From positions 1 to 44,071 of the forward strand of contig NZ_QRAP01000015.1 in the NCBI RefSeq assembly GCF_003363015.1: 44,071 nt of DNA, read 5' to 3'. The notes below the pieces were generated by a model. It was not told the origin of the DNA and ran no database searches. It saw only the letters and a list, made by a program, of their open reading frames with translations. Source of the DNA: Enterobacillus tribolii. Lineage in GTDB: Bacteria; Pseudomonadota; Gammaproteobacteria; Enterobacterales; Enterobacteriaceae. Positions 1 to 8,006 of the stretch are shown in pieces; the first letter of the stretch is position 1, and every line of letters begins with the position of its first letter. A program made the translations under genes and the position numbers.

Positions 1-94
1 CGGCTTCGCGGCAGACATCTTTGACGGTTCGTCCGGCTTCGACGGATTTCAGAACGGCAATAATCTGGTGTTCGGTGAATCGGGCTTTACGCAT
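1..94 (-). mobile_element. IS3-family transposase OrfA, N-terminal fragment cut by window edge
   Basis: On the minus strand an ATG at 94-92, preceded by a GAGGAG ribosome site at 101-106, opens a frame beginning MRKARFTEHQIIAVLKSVEA and continuing to the window edge. This is the typical start of an IS3-family OrfA, the small helix-turn-helix protein that is frameshifted with OrfB to make the transposase. Only about 31 codons are inside the window, so whether the element is intact cannot be judged. Its upstream side abuts an Rhs fragment near 170-178, where the IS end probably lies (the minus strand there starts TGTAAGTATCC). The subgroup is not assigned. Confidence 0.8.
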
Positions 95-178
95 GATGAT
101 CTCCTCAGGGAACATAATCAGTATGTCCGGAAGATCTCTAAAAGTGAATGGTTCGGTTTAGTGGGATACTTACATACG

Positions 179-480
179 TACGATATTCTGGGACGGCGCG
201 TTGGTAAACGGCTGCCCCACCAGAGAACGTCACGTTTTACTGGAGCGGTATGCGTTTGTGCGGTGAAAAGCGGGATGGCTCTTTGTGGGAGCAATGCCTG
301 TATGTTTACAATGCAGGAGGCTATGAGCCACTGGCGCGGGTAGACACGTTGAGTCATGATGGTAAATCCCGCAAGGAAATCCACTATTATCACGCACATC
401 TGAATGGCCTGCCGGAAGAGTTGACCAGTGACGGGGGGTGAGATTGTCTGGCGTGGCGAGTATGAATTATGGGGGAAGAT
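179..480 (+). pseudogene. Rhs-family core fragment, frameshifted twice
   Basis: Three short stretches in three different frames read as one Rhs core C-terminus. Positions 179-220 give YDILGRRVGKRLP, 223-432 give a frame containing FYWSGMRL, YVYNAGGYEPLARV and YYHAHLNGLPEELTSDGG, and about 436-480 give GEIVWRGEYELWGKI. YDxLGRRV, YYHxxxNGxPEEL and the closing VWxxxYxxWG are hallmarks of Rhs/YD-repeat polymorphic toxins. Two indels, near 220 and in the G run at 433-437, break the frame. No start codon, complete toxin tip or immunity gene is visible, so this is a relic. It lies between an IS3 element and tRNA-Arg, suggesting decayed island DNA. Confidence 0.8.
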
Positions 481-611
481 CACCATCAGGCATACCATCA
501 AATGTATGAGATGCAACGGATGATCATTTAACGATAGGAGACGTGAACCCTTTATTAATTAATTTAAATCAACGGGATAGCTACAAACTGAGGCGTCATG
601 GGAAGAGATTC

Positions 612-686
612 TGGCGTCCCCGACAGGAATCGAACCTGTAACTAGCCCTTAGGAGGGGCTCGTTATATCCATTTAACTACGGAGAC
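612..686 (-). tRNA. argW: tRNA-Arg(CCU)
   Basis: The minus strand reads 5' GTCTCCGTAGTTAAATGGAT at 686, through the anticodon loop CTCCTAA (anticodon CCU), the TpsiC arm GTTCGATTC, to GGGGACG-CCA ending at 612. The acceptor stem pairs, and CCA is encoded. It resembles E. coli argW, which decodes the rare AGG codon and is a known integration site for phages and islands. Its 3' end faces the Rhs and IS3 remnants, the side on which integrated DNA usually lies. No duplicate of the tRNA 3' end was noticed in the window. Confidence 0.95.
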
Positions 687-696
687 AGCGCGCTAC

Positions 697-702
697 ATTA
701 TA
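697..702 (-). promoter_or_regulatory. -10 box of the tRNA-Arg promoter
   Basis: On the minus strand TATAAT lies 10 bases before the mature 5' end of the tRNA and is followed by a GC-rich GTAGCGCGC discriminator-like stretch, as in stringently controlled stable-RNA promoters. No good -35 hexamer is obvious. The rest of 703-966 holds two small GC-rich hairpins (for example GCGGCA-AATA-TGCCGC near 754-769) and no gene I can support. Confidence 0.55.
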
Positions 703-966
703 CGCATTTTTTGCCGGAGAATAAGACGCCGGCATACCGTTTGCTCACTATAGCGGCAAATATGCCGCAGAAACCGGTTGGCTACCCGTTTTGCGAAGAG
801 GTCCGCATCGTCATCCGAAACCCGCTTCTCCTTCCCTCTGTGGTTATGGCATAGTTATCTATGTCATTATTTTCTATCAAAATTATTTTAATAAAGAACG
901 TTAGTTGTTACTAATGATGACTAAATTTTGCAAATTGTATTCAGCACAGTGAACAATGGGTGCGCT

Positions 967-2448
967 ATGGATCGGAGTTCGTCACATTTGCGGGCGGCGT
1001 TATGCAGTAGTACACAGTTGGAGAAATCCATGTACGCCTGCCTGAAGTCTATTCCGGATTCTGTTGTCTGCGACGGCATTTTCTTCAATTATTATCGCCA
1101 TGATATCCGCAGCATTCAGTTTCTGGCACTGGCAACACATAAGGCGGCGCGGCTGAAGTGGGATGTGGTTCCGATCCCGGAGAATATCGCCCGTCAGTTT
1201 GATTGCATGGATAATTTTTCAACCCAGTTGATCAACGATCTCAGCCAGGATCCGTTGACGGAGTATGTCGTCAGCACCAGCTTTCGCAATATAAAATCGC
1301 TGATTCTGATGCGTATGCACCTGGATGGACTGCGTCTGGGCGCTCTCGGCGTGTTCAGCTATCGGGCCAATGCCTTTACGCCGCAGCACGTGGAGTTGTT
1401 TGAGTCGGTGCGCGGCGAGCTTTCCCTGCTGGCGTTTATTGCGTTGTCGCGCCATAACCTGTTGGCTCGTGATGATGCGTTACCACAGGCGACGCCGGTG
1501 CCGGCGTTGCTTGATGTGGCAGAGGACGAGCCGTTCGTCGTTAGCCCGGCTAATGGCCCGTTGTATCAACTTTATACGGCGCTGGATGAACTGGCGCGCA
1601 GCGAGCAGCCGGTATTAATCTTGGGAGAAGAGGGCGTCGGGAAAAAAACCTTTGCCGCCTGCCTGCTTCAGCGTATGCCCCGTCATAACGGCTGGCATGG
1701 CGTTCTTGATGCCATCGGAAGCCGTTTAATCATCATTAAAGACGGGGAAACGGAGCGCAGTGTGTCGCTCGATTTTAGTCAGCCGCCGGATATCGCATTG
1801 TTCCTGCCGTTACATCAGGGATCGCTGCAGATAAATGAGCTACTTACGTTACCGGAATGCTGGCAAACCTTTTTACTGCGGCTGGCCTCGTACTATCGCG
1901 CGTATTGCCGGATACAGGTGATCGCGCTTCAGACGCAGTCTTTTTCTTCCGCTCAGGTCAGCCATCGGCAGGGTGGCTATGACGCCGATCCCTGCTACCT
2001 GACCAGCCGTCGCTATGGCGATGTTTTTTGTCAGGTGATTACGCTGCCGCCGCTGCGTCACCGCCATGAAGATATTCCCCTGTTATTAACGCACTACCTG
2101 ACCCGGTTAGCGCGGCTTAACAACCGTACTTCGCTGCCGGTGCTGGGAAATGAAACCCAGCGCCTGCTGTGGGAATATCGTTGGCCGGGTAATATTTCTG
2201 AGCTGATCGCCCTGCTGGAAAATGCATTTTTTCAGGGAGCATCCCACGAACTGAATATTTCGCTGCCCGGCCCGCAGAACAGCGACGCTATCGTTCCGCT
2301 TGATGAGGCTATGCGTCAGCATATCTTGCTGGCGTTACGTCAGTGTCAGGGAAAAATATCCGGCAAAGGTGGGGCCGCAGAGCTTCTGGGGGTTAACAGC
2401 AACACGCTGTACAGCAAGATAAAAAAACTGGGGATTGTAGTTAAGTAA
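967..2448 (+). CDS. GAF / degenerate NtrC-type AAA+ / Fis-HTH transcriptional regulator
   Basis: The protein has about 493 residues. The first ~170 look like a GAF sensor domain, the middle is an enhancer-binding-protein AAA+ module, and the C-terminus is a Fis-type HTH (GGAAELLGVNSNTLYSKIKK). The AAA+ part keeps a Walker-A-like GEEGVGKKT and the late PPLRHRHEDIPLLL and WPGNISEL motifs. The GAFTGA loop that contacts sigma-54 is absent, and the Walker B region is unrecognisable, so ordinary sigma-54 activation is doubtful (inference). It converges on the lyase/reductase operon at 2499-7896 and is its obvious candidate regulator, possibly sensing the substrate through the GAF domain. The start is uncertain: ATG 967 is used, but in-frame GTG 949 and TTG 928 are possible, and none has a strong ribosome site. 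Confidence 0.8.
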   Translation: MDRSSSHLRAALCSSTQLEKSMYACLKSIPDSVVCDGIFFNYYRHDIRSIQFLALATHKAARLKWDVVPIPENIARQFDCMDNFSTQLINDLSQDPLTEYVVSTSFRNIKSLILMRMHLDGLRLGALGVFSYRANAFTPQHVELFESVRGELSLLAFIALSRHNLLARDDALPQATPVPALLDVAEDEPFVVSPANGPLYQLYTALDELARSEQPVLILGEEGVGKKTFAACLLQRMPRHNGWHGVLDAIGSRLIIIKDGETERSVSLDFSQPPDIALFLPLHQGSLQINELLTLPECWQTFLLRLASYYRAYCRIQVIALQTQSFSSAQVSHRQGGYDADPCYLTSRRYGDVFCQVITLPPLRHRHEDIPLLLTHYLTRLARLNNRTSLPVLGNETQRLLWEYRWPGNISELIALLENAFFQGASHELNISLPGPQNSDAIVPLDEAMRQHILLALRQCQGKISGKGGAAELLGVNSNTLYSKIKKLGIVVK

Positions 2449-2460
2449 CGATGAGCCAAG

Positions 2461-2491
2461 TGCGGGGGAAAACCTTTCGGTTTCCCCCGCA
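2461..2491. terminator. Bidirectional terminator between convergent genes
   Basis: TGCGGGGGAAAACC, loop TTTC, then GGTTTCCCCCGCA forms a long GC-rich hairpin with one bulge. It sits 12 bases after the regulator stop at 2448 and just beyond the 3' end of the minus-strand operon (2499), so it can serve both convergent units. No long U tract follows on either side. Confidence 0.7.
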
Positions 2492-2498
2492 GCCTGAA

Positions 2499-4181
2499 TT
2501 AGTGGTGCTTATTTGTCTCCTTCTTGGCCGCATCCGGTGATTTCAGCGTACGGTGGAAGCCGTCAATCATGCCCTTCACGAGTGCGCCTACTGTGTCGCC
2601 GGTACTGCACAGGTAGAGGTGTACCGCAATAAACATCACCATAATCAGCGCAATGCCGTAATGCAGATAGGCGATGACCTGTTTACCGGGCAGGGTGAAG
2701 ATATGCTCCGGAGTCAGGTGCGGATACATCATCAGCAGCCCGCTGGCGATCAATAACGGCACCAGAATGAACATCACGCCGATATATCCCAGCTGTTGCA
2801 GAATGTTGAACTTGGCATCCGGCGATGCGTGTTCTGGATGCGGTTCACCGCGGAAAATACCGTATAAGTAATAGTGTGTCTGACGGATCAGGCGGCCGGT
2901 AATTCCCTGCAAACGTACCCGGTAGTGATGCCCGTTGCCGCACAGCGCCACGATGATAAACCCGACCCAGATCGCACACAGCGTAAGGCCGGCGGCGTTA
3001 TGCACGTCTACCCACAGCGAGAACTTCCCGCTCACCCAGTGCAGGGCGAAACCGCTGATGAGCAACACGGCGAAGCAGATGGCATTCAGCCAGTGCCAGA
3101 AGCGTACCGGCAGCGTGTAGAGATAACTTTTCTCTGTCACGGCGCCAGGCGCAGGCCGGCGGCGGGTGATGAACCGCCCCAGTCCATGGCAGAGCAGAAC
3201 GCCGATCAGCCCGGCCAGCGCGTAAGCGTAGAGCCCGTCAAAGCGGTCGCTGCCGTTGTTGCCGATCATATAGCTATCGCTGAACCAGGTGCCGTCAACC
3301 TGACGTACGGCGGGTTTGTCTGCGGGAACCGCCGCCAGTTTGGCAATCAGCGCCCGATCGTCAAACAACTTCTTGCCCAGCATGCTGCCCGCCGTTGCCG
3401 CTTCGTCTGGCGCCGGGGTTTTCAGCCGTGCTGTCAGGAGGGCGCCATCCTGGTGGCACTGCTCGCAACTGACGGCTTGTTCGGCAGGAAGAATGCGGTG
3501 CAGGGTGCTGTCCGCGGTGTCGGCGTGACAGTCGATGCAACGCAGGCTGTCCAGATGCTGTGCCGCATAGGGCAGGGCGGCATGTGCCATATCCTGAGTT
3601 TTGGACGCTTTCCCTTTAGACAATTGCGTATAAACGCCGGCGCGTGAATGGCAGTCGGTGCATATCAGGTTGCTTTCCGCCATCTGGCGTTTACCGGGCT
3701 GCGTGATCTCGCCGGCCGTCATGGTGTGGGCATCATGACAGGAGGTGCAGGAGAACAGATCCTTCGCGATCTTCTCACCGTGTACGCTTTGCTGTACGGC
3801 ATGCACCGTATCGCGCATCGTAACGGCGTGACAGCTTTCGCACATCGCTTCAGGGCGGGGTTCCAGCTCGTGGGGCGTTACCGCAAACCCCTTACTGCCG
3901 GGCGTACTCTGGTGGCAGGCGATACACGGCACACCGCCGTGTACGCTGTCATGATATTTCGCAGGGGCGACGAACAACTGCCCCTGCGGCTTATCTGACG
4001 AAGCGCCCTGAATATCACTGTCGGCATGACATTCCATACATGCCCGGTTCATATCCTCAACCTGTACGCCCAGCGGGATAGGCGTGGCCAGCGCGGGAAA
4101 GACCATCAGCCCCAGCAGGAGGCCAAACAGGCTTTTAAACCGGAATCCGTTTCTAAACAATCCGCGCATTAAGTACCTCAT
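2499..4181 (-). CDS. Heptaheme cytochrome c fused to membrane cytochrome b (quinol dehydrogenase of reductase system)
   Basis: This 560-residue protein has a signal peptide or anchor (residues 10-32) and then seven CxxCH heme-c sites at about 48, 86, 114, 145, 174, 215 and 239. Several hydrophobic segments follow (about 319-333, 361-381, 395-415, 462-485, 505-525). The segment RFWHWLNA, His394, and the pair LHYG/VHLY (His507, His521) match the diheme cytochrome b subunits of formate dehydrogenase and thiosulfate reductase. The likely role is to oxidise quinol in the membrane and pass electrons through the periplasmic heme wire to the tetraheme cytochrome encoded just upstream. It is last in the operon, 10 bases after the cytochrome gene, with AGAGG before the start. 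An ATG four codons in is an alternative start. Fusion of both functions in one chain is unusual. Confidence 0.85.
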   Translation of the reverse strand: MRYLMRGLFRNGFRFKSLFGLLLGLMVFPALATPIPLGVQVEDMNRACMECHADSDIQGASSDKPQGQLFVAPAKYHDSVHGGVPCIACHQSTPGSKGFAVTPHELEPRPEAMCESCHAVTMRDTVHAVQQSVHGEKIAKDLFSCTSCHDAHTMTAGEITQPGKRQMAESNLICTDCHSRAGVYTQLSKGKASKTQDMAHAALPYAAQHLDSLRCIDCHADTADSTLHRILPAEQAVSCEQCHQDGALLTARLKTPAPDEAATAGSMLGKKLFDDRALIAKLAAVPADKPAVRQVDGTWFSDSYMIGNNGSDRFDGLYAYALAGLIGVLLCHGLGRFITRRRPAPGAVTEKSYLYTLPVRFWHWLNAICFAVLLISGFALHWVSGKFSLWVDVHNAAGLTLCAIWVGFIIVALCGNGHHYRVRLQGITGRLIRQTHYYLYGIFRGEPHPEHASPDAKFNILQQLGYIGVMFILVPLLIASGLLMMYPHLTPEHIFTLPGKQVIAYLHYGIALIMVMFIAVHLYLCSTGDTVGALVKGMIDGFHRTLKSPDAAKKETNKHH

Positions 4182-4191
4182 ATGGAACCTC

Positions 4192-4608
4192 TCATGGCTT
4201 CATGTTCGGATATTTGAAAAGATGGCAACTGTTGCAATAAATTTCCGAAGGCCGGTGTTCGTTATGGCACATGGTACAAGGAGCATCCTTGCCGTAATGC
4301 ATGGAATCATGCGGGTTCGGCTCGGCGTTTTTGTCCTTCGGGTCCGGCAGGGTCAGCGCGGCGACTTGATCGCGCGATCCGTGGCAATTCAGGCAGGTTC
4401 TGTCGTCCGGCGCAGAGACCGGCGTTTTGGTGCCATGGCAGAGCTGACATGACGTATCGCGGCCGGTTGCTCCCAACGACTGGTGATAAGACTTCACGTT
4501 CATATCGTTCAGCCTTTGGTGAAATGCCGCTTCGCCATCTGCGGCAAACAGGGGCGCAGTGAACATGCCCGCCAGCAACATCAGTAAGGCGGTCCAAATC
4601 TTTGTCAT
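4192..4608 (-). CDS. Periplasmic tetraheme cytochrome c (flavocytochrome c heme-domain-like)
   Basis: The product is 138 residues with a Sec signal peptide (cleavage near FAADG, residues 21-25) and four CxxCH motifs at 54, 72, 111 and 125. The spacing and the C-terminal EHRPSEIYCNSCH followed by a short tail match the N-terminal tetraheme domain of Shewanella fumarate reductase FccA, which there is fused to the flavin domain. Here the domain is a separate gene, placed one base after the stop of the flavoprotein gene, so the two are translationally coupled and probably form a split flavocytochrome c. The ATG at 4608 was chosen because longer upstream frames overlap the flavoprotein gene and lack a signal peptide. 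Confidence 0.88.
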   Translation of the reverse strand: MTKIWTALLMLLAGMFTAPLFAADGEAAFHQRLNDMNVKSYHQSLGATGRDTSCQLCHGTKTPVSAPDDRTCLNCHGSRDQVAALTLPDPKDKNAEPNPHDSMHYGKDAPCTMCHNEHRPSEIYCNSCHLFKYPNMKP

Positions 4609-4609
4609 G

Positions 4610-6184
4610 TTAAATCTCCCCGGCGTTATACGAATTGTCAGTAACCGGCGCCGCCGTAGCGGCGCTGGCGCCGGCGATGCGGCCGAATACCAGGCAGTCG
4701 GCAACGGCGCAACTGCCGAGACGACTGCCGCCGTGCGATCCCGCCGTCGCCTCTCCGGCGGCATACAGCCCCGGAATCGGCTTGCTGTCGGCGGCGTTAA
4801 GCACCTCGGCCTTCATGCTGATCTGAACGCCGCCCATGACGTAATGCACCTTGGGCCAGACGCGCACTGCAACGTACGGCCCGCGTTCCAGCGACACGGC
4901 GCGGCTGACGTCTTTCTTCATCTTGTCGCCGCCCTTGCGCGCGACCGCCGCGTTGTATTCGTCCACCTCTTCCTTCAGCGGTGCGTATGGCGTACCGAAA
5001 TGGGTTGCCAACTGTTCCAGCGTGTCGAACTGCCAGGCGACGTCGTAATGCAGGGCATGCACCAGGCTTTGCGCCTGTTTGGCGCCTTCCAGCGTGGTGA
5101 AGCAAATCGGGTATTCCGGGTTCCCTTGCTCATCCACCTGCGCCAGAATGCCGTCTTCGCGCTCTTTGCGGTCGGCCAGTTCGTTGGTGAAGCGCCGCCC
5201 GGTACGTGGGTTGACCATGATGCCGTGCGGAAAACCGGCGATGGTGTTGAACTGCGATACATAGCCGAAACCTTTCTCATCCGGCGATGACCAGGGGCCG
5301 AGCTGAATCAGGTCGAGCTGTACCGGCGTGGCGCCGATGCGCATCATCTGCACCAGGCATTCGGCGGTGGCGCCGGGATGGTTGGTGGAGTCCATGCGCT
5401 CGTCCAGCTTCGGGTTTTGCATTTTGCGAAAACGCAGGTCGTTGGAGAAACCGCCGGAGCACATCACCACGCCGTAACGGGCGCCGTAATGGCGGATCTG
5501 GCCGCTTTGTTCATCGGGGAAGCGATAGCCGTCGCGCACTTTGACGCCAATAACGCGCCCGTCCGCATTTTGAACAAAAGACTCCAGCTTGCAGCGGGTA
5601 CGGAACATAACGCCCAGCTTTGTCGCCGAATCTTTCAACGGCCGCGTGATGCCAGCGCCGGAGCTTTGCACGGTTTGCAACGTGCGCGGCACCGAGTGAC
5701 CGCCGAAGTGCTGAACGAACGGCTTGTATTCCACCCCGTGCTGCAGGGTGAACTCATAGGCGGCATTGGTGTTATTGACCAGTATTTTTAGCTGCTCTTT
5801 ATCGTTCAGCCCGCGTCCGGCTTTCAACATGTCCTGGTACATCAGTTCTGGTGAGTCGGTGATGCCTTCTTTTTGCTGCAACGGCGAACCGGCGACGGCC
5901 ACCGCGCCGCCGTTAATGGCCGAGTTGCCGCCGCAGACCGGCATTTTCTCAATCACCAGTACGCTGCGGCCCGCCAATGCGGCCTCCAGCGCGGCGGCCA
6001 GGCCGGCAAAGCCGCTGCCCACCACGATGACGTCATAGATTTTGTGATAGCGGACGGCCGGCGCCAGCGCACGATCTCCCAGCGCCCGTGCCGGGCCGGT
6101 CAGCGCCGCGAGGGCGCCGCCGGTAGCTAAAACCGTGCTTTTGGTCAGAAAAGCCCGCCGCGAGGCATTGACGGTTTTTTTCAT
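4610..6184 (-). CDS. Tat-exported FAD-dependent acrylate reductase (urocanate/thiourocanate-type candidate)
   Basis: This 524-residue protein starts with a twin-arginine signal (SRRAFLTKS, residues 8-16). A Rossmann FAD site GSGFAG (56-61) and the conserved CGGNSAINGG (84-93) follow. Fumarate-reductase-superfamily catalytic positions are present: TGRRFTNELADRKE with the proton-donor Arg about 339, VHYVMGG with His447, and SRLGSCAVADCLVFGR with Arg488. The fumarate carboxylate-binding His of FccA (HRPTGG) and its Thr-Glu pair appear replaced, so fumarate is an unlikely substrate. There is no heme domain and no FMN-binding domain, unlike Shewanella UrdA, so electrons should come from the separate tetraheme protein. 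It overlaps the lyase gene by one base (TAATG). Urocanate, thiourocanate or a cinnamate-type acid are the candidate acceptors; the choice is inference from the neighbour. Confidence 0.85.
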   Translation of the reverse strand: MKKTVNASRRAFLTKSTVLATGGALAALTGPARALGDRALAPAVRYHKIYDVIVVGSGFAGLAAALEAALAGRSVLVIEKMPVCGGNSAINGGAVAVAGSPLQQKEGITDSPELMYQDMLKAGRGLNDKEQLKILVNNTNAAYEFTLQHGVEYKPFVQHFGGHSVPRTLQTVQSSGAGITRPLKDSATKLGVMFRTRCKLESFVQNADGRVIGVKVRDGYRFPDEQSGQIRHYGARYGVVMCSGGFSNDLRFRKMQNPKLDERMDSTNHPGATAECLVQMMRIGATPVQLDLIQLGPWSSPDEKGFGYVSQFNTIAGFPHGIMVNPRTGRRFTNELADRKEREDGILAQVDEQGNPEYPICFTTLEGAKQAQSLVHALHYDVAWQFDTLEQLATHFGTPYAPLKEEVDEYNAAVARKGGDKMKKDVSRAVSLERGPYVAVRVWPKVHYVMGGVQISMKAEVLNAADSKPIPGLYAAGEATAGSHGGSRLGSCAVADCLVFGRIAGASAATAAPVTDNSYNAGEI

Positions 6185-7896
6185 TATTTCCCCTTACTTC
6201 CCGTTTCATCGCTCACCAGTTTTCCGGCCGGGAAAGTTTCAACCAGCGTGGCGGAATCCTGAATGTTGTCGCTGAAAATCCGGTCCTGAGAAACGAAGGG
6301 CACCTTCTCGCGGTAGGCTGCATAGATTTTGCCCGTCTGCTCACCCAGCTTCAGCGCCGGATTTTTCTGCTTGCGCAGATCAATCGCCTGGCTGGCGTGC
6401 AGCAGTTCCAGCCCGTAAATATTGCTGAGGTTGCCGGCGATCTGGCTCAGGCGTTTGGACGCGCGCAGGTTGTTGGTGTAGGTGTCCTCAATGGTGCCGG
6501 CCATCGGCTGCCCGTCGAGGGAAACCGGGTTTGCCAGATCGCGGATGTCGGCCAGCAGTGCGACCTGGGGTTTCTGAATCGCGCCGAAGGCATGGCCCTG
6601 CTGATTGGTGTCCGCCGCCAGGAAACGACTCAGGCCGGTGAAATGATCGTCAGAAAGGTGCAGCGTGCGCTGTACGCTGTTGTGCGCCAGATGCCCCAGA
6701 GAGAGGGACAGGTTCTGGATGGCGAGCGCCAGCGGCAACGGCTCGAAGTTGGACGTTGGGAAAATCGCGCCGCTGAGGGTTTCTCCGCTGGCGTCTTTTG
6801 CGCTGACGAAGTATTGCGCCACCTGGCTATTGTCCGCCAGCGTCCGGTCGGCGTCGACGATCACCGCCGGGTTGTCGTCAGAGCTGTTCATCTGGATTTC
6901 CAGCATCTGATAGGCTTCGTTCCATTCCCGCCGCGCTTCGTTCAGAACAAAGACCGTGGTGCGGAATGAAAGCGGATCCTGCAACGGACGGCCTTCCTGA
7001 TGCTGCCAGAGGTAAGAGCCTTTCAGCGCATCGCGCAGGTGGCCCGCGGTGTCCTGAATACCGGGGAAGGGACGTACGCTCAGGCTTTGCGCCAGGAACG
7101 GCGCGACGTTGCCGTTGAGCGCTTCCAGCGACAGCCCGAACACCGCCGGCGTAATGTTGATGATTTGACGGGTTTCCAGCAGTGCCTGCGCAGAGTAGGC
7201 AACGGAGATTGCGTTGGTGGACAAAATGGACAACGCGTCTTTACCGACCGGATCGAGTTTGGCGATACCCGCTTGCTTCAGGGCGCTGGCGGAGTCAATT
7301 TCCTTGCCGTTGACCCGCACGCGCCACTCGCCAATCATCACATCGCCGATGTGCGAGGCCAGCGTGATATCGGCTTCGCCCACCGAACCGCGAGAAGGAA
7401 CGACCGGGGTGATGTTTTTATTGAGTAACTGCTGATACAGCGTAGCAACCTGCGGCTGGGCGCCGGTGCTGCCGACCAGCAGCGTGTTGAGGCGAATAAC
7501 CATCGCCATACGCACCAGCTCATCCGGCATGGCGGGGCCGACGCCGGCGCCGTGGGCGCGCAGGGCGTTGACGTTAAATTCGCGTGAGGCCTGAAGCACT
7601 TCCGGCGTAAGCTGCCCATGGGCGTCGAACAACGATTTGTCTTTGTTCAGCCCGACGCCGACGGTCAGCCCGTAAACCGGAACGCCTTTCCCCGCCGCGA
7701 TCATCAGCAATGCGTTGGATTTTTCCACGCGTTTCATGGCGTCCGGCGCAATTTCAACTTGTTTTTCCCCGCGGGCGACAGCCCAGGCATCTTCCAAAGT
7801 GAGTGAATGACCATCCAAAGTAATGGCGGAGGCGGAAAACGCCAGCGCGGGAAAAAACAGTGAGGCGCACAGCGTCGCAACAACCGTCTTTTTCAT
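6184..7896 (-). CDS. Exported MIO-less aromatic ammonia-lyase family enzyme, ergothionase candidate
   Basis: The protein has 570 residues with a Sec signal peptide (cleavage near SASA-ITLDG, residue 24). The histidine/phenylalanine ammonia-lyase fold is clear: YGLTVGVG (Tyr75), QDPLSFR (306-312), SSDDNPAVI (338-346), SNFEPLPLALAIQNL and TIEDTYTNN (Glu470). The MIO-forming region, normally GSVGASGDLAPLAH, reads GSVGEADITLASH (170-182), so the Ala-Ser-Gly triad is missing. The usual Tyr of QDxYSxR is Leu309, and the LINGTQ Asn is not conserved. Loss of MIO is known for ergothionase, where trimethylamine is already a good leaving group; K442 and E470 are candidate catalytic residues by my reading. 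First gene of the operon and coupled to the reductase by TAATG. Automatic annotation would likely call it histidine ammonia-lyase, which I doubt. Confidence 0.82.
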   Translation of the reverse strand: MKKTVVATLCASLFFPALAFSASAITLDGHSLTLEDAWAVARGEKQVEIAPDAMKRVEKSNALLMIAAGKGVPVYGLTVGVGLNKDKSLFDAHGQLTPEVLQASREFNVNALRAHGAGVGPAMPDELVRMAMVIRLNTLLVGSTGAQPQVATLYQQLLNKNITPVVPSRGSVGEADITLASHIGDVMIGEWRVRVNGKEIDSASALKQAGIAKLDPVGKDALSILSTNAISVAYSAQALLETRQIINITPAVFGLSLEALNGNVAPFLAQSLSVRPFPGIQDTAGHLRDALKGSYLWQHQEGRPLQDPLSFRTTVFVLNEARREWNEAYQMLEIQMNSSDDNPAVIVDADRTLADNSQVAQYFVSAKDASGETLSGAIFPTSNFEPLPLALAIQNLSLSLGHLAHNSVQRTLHLSDDHFTGLSRFLAADTNQQGHAFGAIQKPQVALLADIRDLANPVSLDGQPMAGTIEDTYTNNLRASKRLSQIAGNLSNIYGLELLHASQAIDLRKQKNPALKLGEQTGKIYAAYREKVPFVSQDRIFSDNIQDSATLVETFPAGKLVSDETGSKGK

Positions 7897-7986
7897 TTCT
7901 TATACTCCTTTATAGTTAAATATGGCGCGATATTAGCTAAAAAGGGAACGGTGAAGTTTGAGGTGTGCCCTGCATTTCGCCGGATA

Positions 7987-8006
7987 ATTTTTGATATATC
8001 AAAAAT
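7987..8006. promoter_or_regulatory. 20-bp perfect palindrome, candidate operator
   Basis: ATTTTTGATATATCAAAAAT is a perfect inverted repeat about 90 bases upstream of the lyase start, in the AT-rich divergent region. Its core TTGATATATCAA resembles FNR half-sites but with a 2-base rather than 4-base spacer, so it is more likely an operator for another regulator, for example the product of the gene at 967-2448. Function is unproven. Confidence 0.45.

Noticed and set aside
2874-3647. Open frame of about 257 codons on the plus strand
   Set aside because: Antisense to the cytochrome b/c fusion gene, no ribosome site or recognisable motif.
4610-6184. Fumarate reductase (FrdA/FccA-type) assignment
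   Set aside because: The fumarate-binding His and Thr-Glu positions are not conserved and the gene is coupled to a lyase gene.
6184-7896. Simple histidine ammonia-lyase (hutH) of the Hut pathway
   Set aside because: It has a signal peptide, lacks the MIO triad, and no hutU, hutI or hutG lies nearby.
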